Shown one piece after another: positions 4,636 to 7,647 of a stretch of 7,647 bases of DNA (position 1 is the stretch's first letter; every line of letters begins with the position of its first letter). A program made the translations under genes and the position numbers. Source of the DNA: Planctomycetota bacterium (GTDB taxonomy: Bacteria; Planctomycetota; Planctomycetia; Pirellulales; Thermoguttaceae); NCBI GenBank assembly GCA_021784975.1, contig JAJYGU010000029.1, positions 1 through 7,647 of the forward strand, read 5' to 3'. The notes under the pieces were generated by a model, which worked only from the letters and a program-made list of their open reading frames with translations, made no database searches and was not told the DNA's origin.

Positions 4636-6378
4636 ATGAAACTGGTTCCCTTGTTGGTGGCGCTGACCGTCGCTTTGCTGGCCGTGCCTTTGGCAGCCCG
4701 TCAATGGACTTCGCGCAACGGCGGCTTCAATGTGGAAGCCGAATTGCTCGACGTGAAGGACGGCAAGGCCGTTTTGAAGAAGGCCGACGGTTCGCAAATC
4801 TCCGTGCCGCTCAGCCGGCTGAGTCTGGGCGACGTGCGGTACATCAACGAGGCCCTCAAAGCGGCCGAGGCAGGCCTGGTTGGAAACAACCCGGAGCCGG
4901 CTCCAGCCGCCGCCAAGCCGGCAGCCGAATCGGCCTCCGCGACCAAACTGTCGCCGGTCACTGCCGCCACCCTCAAGAAATTGCACTACGGCTGGAAAAA
5001 GGGTCAATCCTATGTGTATCGCGTGCGGATCATTGGCGAGCGGGGCAGCGATACCGAGAACCGCTCGGGCGACGTCACTTACACGGTGAAATCGACCCAA
5101 TTGGGCGAAATCCAGTTGGCCATGAAGGGAGACCTGAAGTATTCCGACGAGTTTCACTCCCGGCGATTCATATTGCTGCCCGGCCGCCATGTGATGTTTG
5201 CCACCAATGTCGACAAGCCGCGCGAAGCCTCCATTCGCATTGACCCCAACGGCCGGCTGCTGGAGAGCAAGGGTGACTCGCCGTTGCCGTACCTGTTGGG
5301 CGATCTGGCGGAACTGATCGTCGAGCGGTTTCCGGCGATCGAGGAGGCCTCCTGGACCATCACCGGCGATCCGGGACTGGCGGTGGTTACGCTGCACTAT
5401 CCCTATTGGCGTTTTTCGCGGGCGGCGTTTCGCGAAGGGGTGCCGGCCGACGAGAAGACGGTCTACACGGTGCTGGGCGAGGCCGACAACCTGATTACCA
5501 TCGCCAAGCACTATGAGATGACCTCCGCGGCCACCCTGGCCGGCAAGCCGCGGGTCGAGGCCAGCGGCGACGGACGGTTGCGGTTCGATCCCCAGCGGGG
5601 CGTGTTTGCCAGCCTGGATTACGATATCAAAGTCAGCGTTCGCGACGCCAACAAGACGGAAGACACGCCGTTGCACATCAGCTATCGATTGCTCAGCGAC
5701 CAGGACATTGCCGAGGCGGCCCGCGACGCCCAGAAGGCCAAGAGCGAGGCCGAGGCGGCCAGGCGGGAAAAGGAGCGGCCGCTCAATGACCAGGAAATCG
5801 CGGCCGCCTTGGTCGACCTGGCCTCTGATGACGGCCAACGGGTTATCGCGGCGGCAAAACTGTTGGCCGAGAAGAAGCCGGCGCAACCCAATCCCAAGGC
5901 TGCCCAGGGGCTTGAATCGGTGATGCTCAAGAGCGAGAACGGCGGGGCCCGCGCCGAGGCAGCCAGGGCGTTGAACAACTGGGCGACCGCGGAGAGCACC
6001 CCGGGGCTTCTCAAGGCCCTCCGCGACGATTGGGCGCCGGTGCGAGCCAACGCGATCGAGGCCCTCTGCAAGTCGGCTCCCAAAGAAGCGATCAGGCCGG
6101 TCGCCCAGCAGCTCAGTAACGGAATGACGCGGGGCGCCGCCGCCAAGTTCCTTAAAGCGGCGGGCACGGATGCCGAGGAGGCCGTGCTGGCTCAATTCCA
6201 GTCCACCGACGCTTGGCAGCGCGCGGAGATCTGCAGGATCCTGGAAGCCATCGGGACCAAGAAATCCCTGCCCGCTTTGGAGAAAGCGGTCTTCGACGAC
6301 AACTGGATGGTCAATGGCCCCGCCCGCAAGGCAGTAGCCACCATCAAGTCGCGGGAGGGCATCGGGGCGACGAAGTAG
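4636..6378 (+). CDS. Exported SHD1 (SLA1 homology domain 1) plus HEAT-repeat protein
   Basis: This 580-residue protein has four parts. Residues 1-21 are a signal peptide (K2, hydrophobic core 3-19, Ala-Ala cut site). Residues 22-75 form an SHD1-type domain: the RxW start, GGFNVEAELLDVKDG, then VLKKADGSQISVPLSRLSLGD. In planctomycetes this small domain sits at the N-terminus of many exported proteins. After an Ala/Pro-rich linker (about 76-112), residues 113-352 form a beta-rich region with no family I can name. A charged helical stretch (about 355-381) leads to HEAT-like repeats at 382-575, for example STPGLLKALRDDWAPVRANA and a last helix pair near the end. HEAT arrays bind proteins, so a scaffold role in the periplasm is likely but inferred. 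There is no catalytic motif. AGGAG nine bases upstream supports the ATG. The next gene also encodes an exported HEAT protein, and the pair may work together. Confidence 0.8.
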   Translation: MKLVPLLVALTVALLAVPLAARQWTSRNGGFNVEAELLDVKDGKAVLKKADGSQISVPLSRLSLGDVRYINEALKAAEAGLVGNNPEPAPAAAKPAAESASATKLSPVTAATLKKLHYGWKKGQSYVYRVRIIGERGSDTENRSGDVTYTVKSTQLGEIQLAMKGDLKYSDEFHSRRFILLPGRHVMFATNVDKPREASIRIDPNGRLLESKGDSPLPYLLGDLAELIVERFPAIEEASWTITGDPGLAVVTLHYPYWRFSRAAFREGVPADEKTVYTVLGEADNLITIAKHYEMTSAATLAGKPRVEASGDGRLRFDPQRGVFASLDYDIKVSVRDANKTEDTPLHISYRLLSDQDIAEAARDAQKAKSEAEAARREKERPLNDQEIAAALVDLASDDGQRVIAAAKLLAEKKPAQPNPKAAQGLESVMLKSENGGARAEAARALNNWATAESTPGLLKALRDDWAPVRANAIEALCKSAPKEAIRPVAQQLSNGMTRGAAAKFLKAAGTDAEEAVLAQFQSTDAWQRAEICRILEAIGTKKSLPALEKAVFDDNWMVNGPARKAVATIKSREGIGATK

Positions 6379-6384
6379 ACTGGT

Positions 6385-6419
6385 CCCCTCTCCCTCCGGG
6401 AGAGGGCTAGGGTGAGGGG
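6385..6419. terminator. CCCTCTCCC-type hairpin after the SHD1-HEAT gene
   Basis: CCCTCTCCC (6386-6394) and GGGAGAGGG (6398-6406) form a perfect 9-bp stem with a 3-nt loop, starting seven bases after the stop codon. A further G-rich stretch, CTAGGGTGAGGGGG, follows at 6407-6420. I recall this sequence type as a widespread dispersed intergenic repeat in GC-rich bacteria. The position fits a terminator, but no T-run follows, so it may end transcription poorly or need Rho. Confidence 0.5.
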
Positions 6420-6563
6420 GATTCGCCAGTCAACATCCAAATTGCCCGGTTCCCGCAAGGGGCACGAAAGAGGCGGATACGAAAAATCGTTTCGCCGGTG
6501 GCCCAACACCAGGCGATAAGGATTGGTGGCGATAGTGCCGCCAGAGGCAGGAGGAACTAGACC

Positions 6564-7647
6564 ATGAAGTGGTTGAGCTTATTGCTGCCCTTCGTTCTTG
6601 TCGGCGTTTGCCTGGCGGCCGATCAGCAACCGGAATCAAAGCCGGAGCACAAAGAGCCGACTTACTTCGGAAAAGCCATCAACGAGTGGATTGCTTCGAC
6701 AGATGACAAGCGCAGGGAACAGCGACGCGCGGCTATCTCGGACTGGGTAGAAGAGATCGACAACGACGCGATGCCGACTCTTACGAAGCTTCTCAAAGAC
6801 GCGGATTCGTATGTTCGGCGTGAGGCCGCATACGGCCTGGGACAACTAGGGTCGGATGCTAAGGCAACCATCCCTGCCCTCACGAAATTGCTCCAGGAGC
6901 AGGATTCAGATGTTCGGCAGGCCGCTGTTGATGCTTTGGGGAAGATTGGTGGCACCGAGGCCGTTCCAACCTTCACGAAATTGTTGCAGGAAAAGGATTG
7001 GGAGGTTCGACAGGCCGCTGCCGATGCTTTGGGGGAGATCGGCCCCGATGCCGTTCCAATCCTCAAGAAATTGCTCAAGGACAAGGATCTGCAGATTCGG
7101 CGGTCCGCTGCTTCGGCTTTAGGAACGATCACTCCTGAAGTTAAGACAGCCATCCCCGTTCTTACGGAATTGCTCAAGGACAAGGATGTGCAGGTCCGGC
7201 TGTCCGCTGCTTCGACTTTGGGAATGATCAATTCTGAAGCCAAGACAGCAATCCCTGTTCTTACGGAGTTGTTGAAGGGCACGAATTCTCAGGTACGGCT
7301 GGCTGCCGTTCGAGCCTTAGGGGAGATTAGCCGCGAGGCTTTGGAAAACGCTGGTCCCGACGCAACGGCCGTCGTCCCTGTTCTTATAGGATCGCTCAAG
7401 GACAAGGATTCAGATGTTCGAGGGGCCGCCGCCATGTCTTTGGGGAAGTTTGGTCACGAGGTGAGGGCCGTCGTTCCAGCCCTCACCGAATCGCTCAAAG
7501 ACGAGAGCGTGGAAGTGCGGTTATATGCCGTTGCTGCCTTGGCGACAATCGGTCCGCGAGCAAAGGCCGCCGTCCCTACGCTTACACAATTACTCAAGGA
7601 CAAAGATGAGAATGTTCGGCAGGCTGCCGCTGAAGCCTTGGAGAGGA
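6564..7647 (+). CDS. Exported HEAT-repeat protein, 3' truncated by window edge
   Basis: The frame is open from the ATG at 6564 to the end of the window, with 361 complete codons and no stop. AGGAGG at 6549-6554, nine bases upstream, sets the start. Residues 1-19 are a signal peptide (K2, hydrophobic core, LAA-D cut). The cysteine at 16 lacks a proper lipobox, so a lipoprotein is unlikely. A YFGKAINEW segment at 34-42 resembles the N-terminal motif of planctomycete HEAT proteins. From about residue 69 come nine consecutive HEAT units of 30-40 residues, each of the form PxLTxLLKDxDxxVRxxAAxALGxIG. Units 2-6 are also alike at DNA level. The array probably forms a solenoid that binds a partner protein. 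It is of the kind once named PBS-lyase HEAT-like repeats, but no lyase activity is implied. By eye the GC content is lower than in the genes before it. The C-terminus, and any further domain, is not visible. Confidence 0.85.
   Translation, partial: MKWLSLLLPFVLVGVCLAADQQPESKPEHKEPTYFGKAINEWIASTDDKRREQRRAAISDWVEEIDNDAMPTLTKLLKDADSYVRREAAYGLGQLGSDAKATIPALTKLLQEQDSDVRQAAVDALGKIGGTEAVPTFTKLLQEKDWEVRQAAADALGEIGPDAVPILKKLLKDKDLQIRRSAASALGTITPEVKTAIPVLTELLKDKDVQVRLSAASTLGMINSEAKTAIPVLTELLKGTNSQVRLAAVRALGEISREALENAGPDATAVVPVLIGSLKDKDSDVRGAAAMSLGKFGHEVRAVVPALTESLKDESVEVRLYAVAALATIGPRAKAAVPTLTQLLKDKDENVRQAAAEALER
6904..7269 (+). repeat. Tandem DNA repeats inside the HEAT gene
   Basis: Units 2 and 3 (starting near 6900 and 6990) recur with a 90-nt period. 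Units 4 and 5 (7053-7151 and 7152-7250) recur with a 99-nt period and match at 79 of 99 positions without gaps. An exact 20-nt match is shared by 7069-7088 and 7168-7187. Unit 6 (from 7251) begins the same way and then diverges. The pattern suggests fairly recent duplication or gene conversion between units. Confidence 0.7.

Noticed and set aside
4537..6195. 552-codon open frame on the minus strand
   Set aside because: It lies wholly opposite the SHD1-HEAT gene, which has a signal peptide, domains and a Shine-Dalgarno. The antisense product is low-complexity, rich in Gly, Arg and Leu, with no recognisable domain, as expected for a shadow in GC-rich DNA.
6480..6494. CGAAA-AATCG-TTTCG mini hairpin upstream of the last gene
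   Set aside because: A 5-bp AT-containing stem is too weak to call, and the spacer shows no convincing promoter tied to it.
6606..6617. Possible lipobox cysteine (Cys16) in the last gene
   Set aside because: The residues before the cysteine are V-G-V, with no small residue directly before it, and a normal signal peptidase I site follows.
6662..7282. 206-codon open frame on the minus strand
   Set aside because: It only appears repetitive because it is antisense to the HEAT repeats, which form a continuous plus-strand frame with signal peptide and ribosome site.
6900..7647. CRISPR-like spacing of repeated DNA
   Set aside because: The repeats have 90- and 99-nt periods in whole codons, diverge in a protein-conserving way, and encode HEAT units, with no constant short repeat and no unique spacers.

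Overview
The window reads as a piece of a large, GC-rich genome from the Planctomycetes, most likely a Pirellulales-like lineage. The evidence is the protein repertoire: a secreted SLA1-homology (SHD1) plus HEAT protein, a second secreted HEAT protein, a Tat-exported sugar isomerase-like protein, and a glycosidase followed by a sialidase-like protein. The long spacers filled with palindromic repeats fit the same picture. No rRNA, tRNA, CRISPR array, transposase or phage gene was seen. The taxonomic call is inference from gene content.

Layout. (a) 1-1007 (+): the 3' part of a clan A glycoside hydrolase, cut by the window edge. (b) 1126-2262 (+): a secreted sialidase/BNR-type beta-propeller protein. 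(c) 2263-2511: a convergent spacer holding two large inverted repeats. (d) 2512-3282 (-): a 2-oxoglutarate/Fe(II) oxygenase. (e) 3283-3568: a divergent promoter region with dispersed repeats, one strong dyad and a candidate promoter on each strand. (f) 3569-4513 (+): a Tat-signal, xylose-isomerase-like TIM-barrel protein. (g) 4636-6378 (+): an SHD1 + HEAT exported protein. (h) 6564-7647 (+): an exported protein made almost entirely of HEAT repeats, running off the 3' edge.

How the genes may work together. The glycosidase, sialidase-like protein and sugar isomerase-like protein fit breakdown of complex, possibly sialylated or uronic-acid-rich, polysaccharide outside the cytoplasm. The oxygenase is divergent from the isomerase, and its partner is unknown. 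The two HEAT proteins are probably scaffolds for protein contacts in the periplasm. This reads as a loose neighbourhood, not a tight operon, because each gene has its own Shine-Dalgarno and the spacers are about 120-290 nt.

No clearly new multi-gene system is visible. The parts most worth a second look are non-coding: a nested palindrome starting on a stop codon (2261-2361), a second long inverted repeat beside it (2410-2476), a dyad centred on a candidate -10 box (3433-3471), and a composite hairpin at 1033-1073. The DNA-level tandem repetition inside the last gene is also notable.
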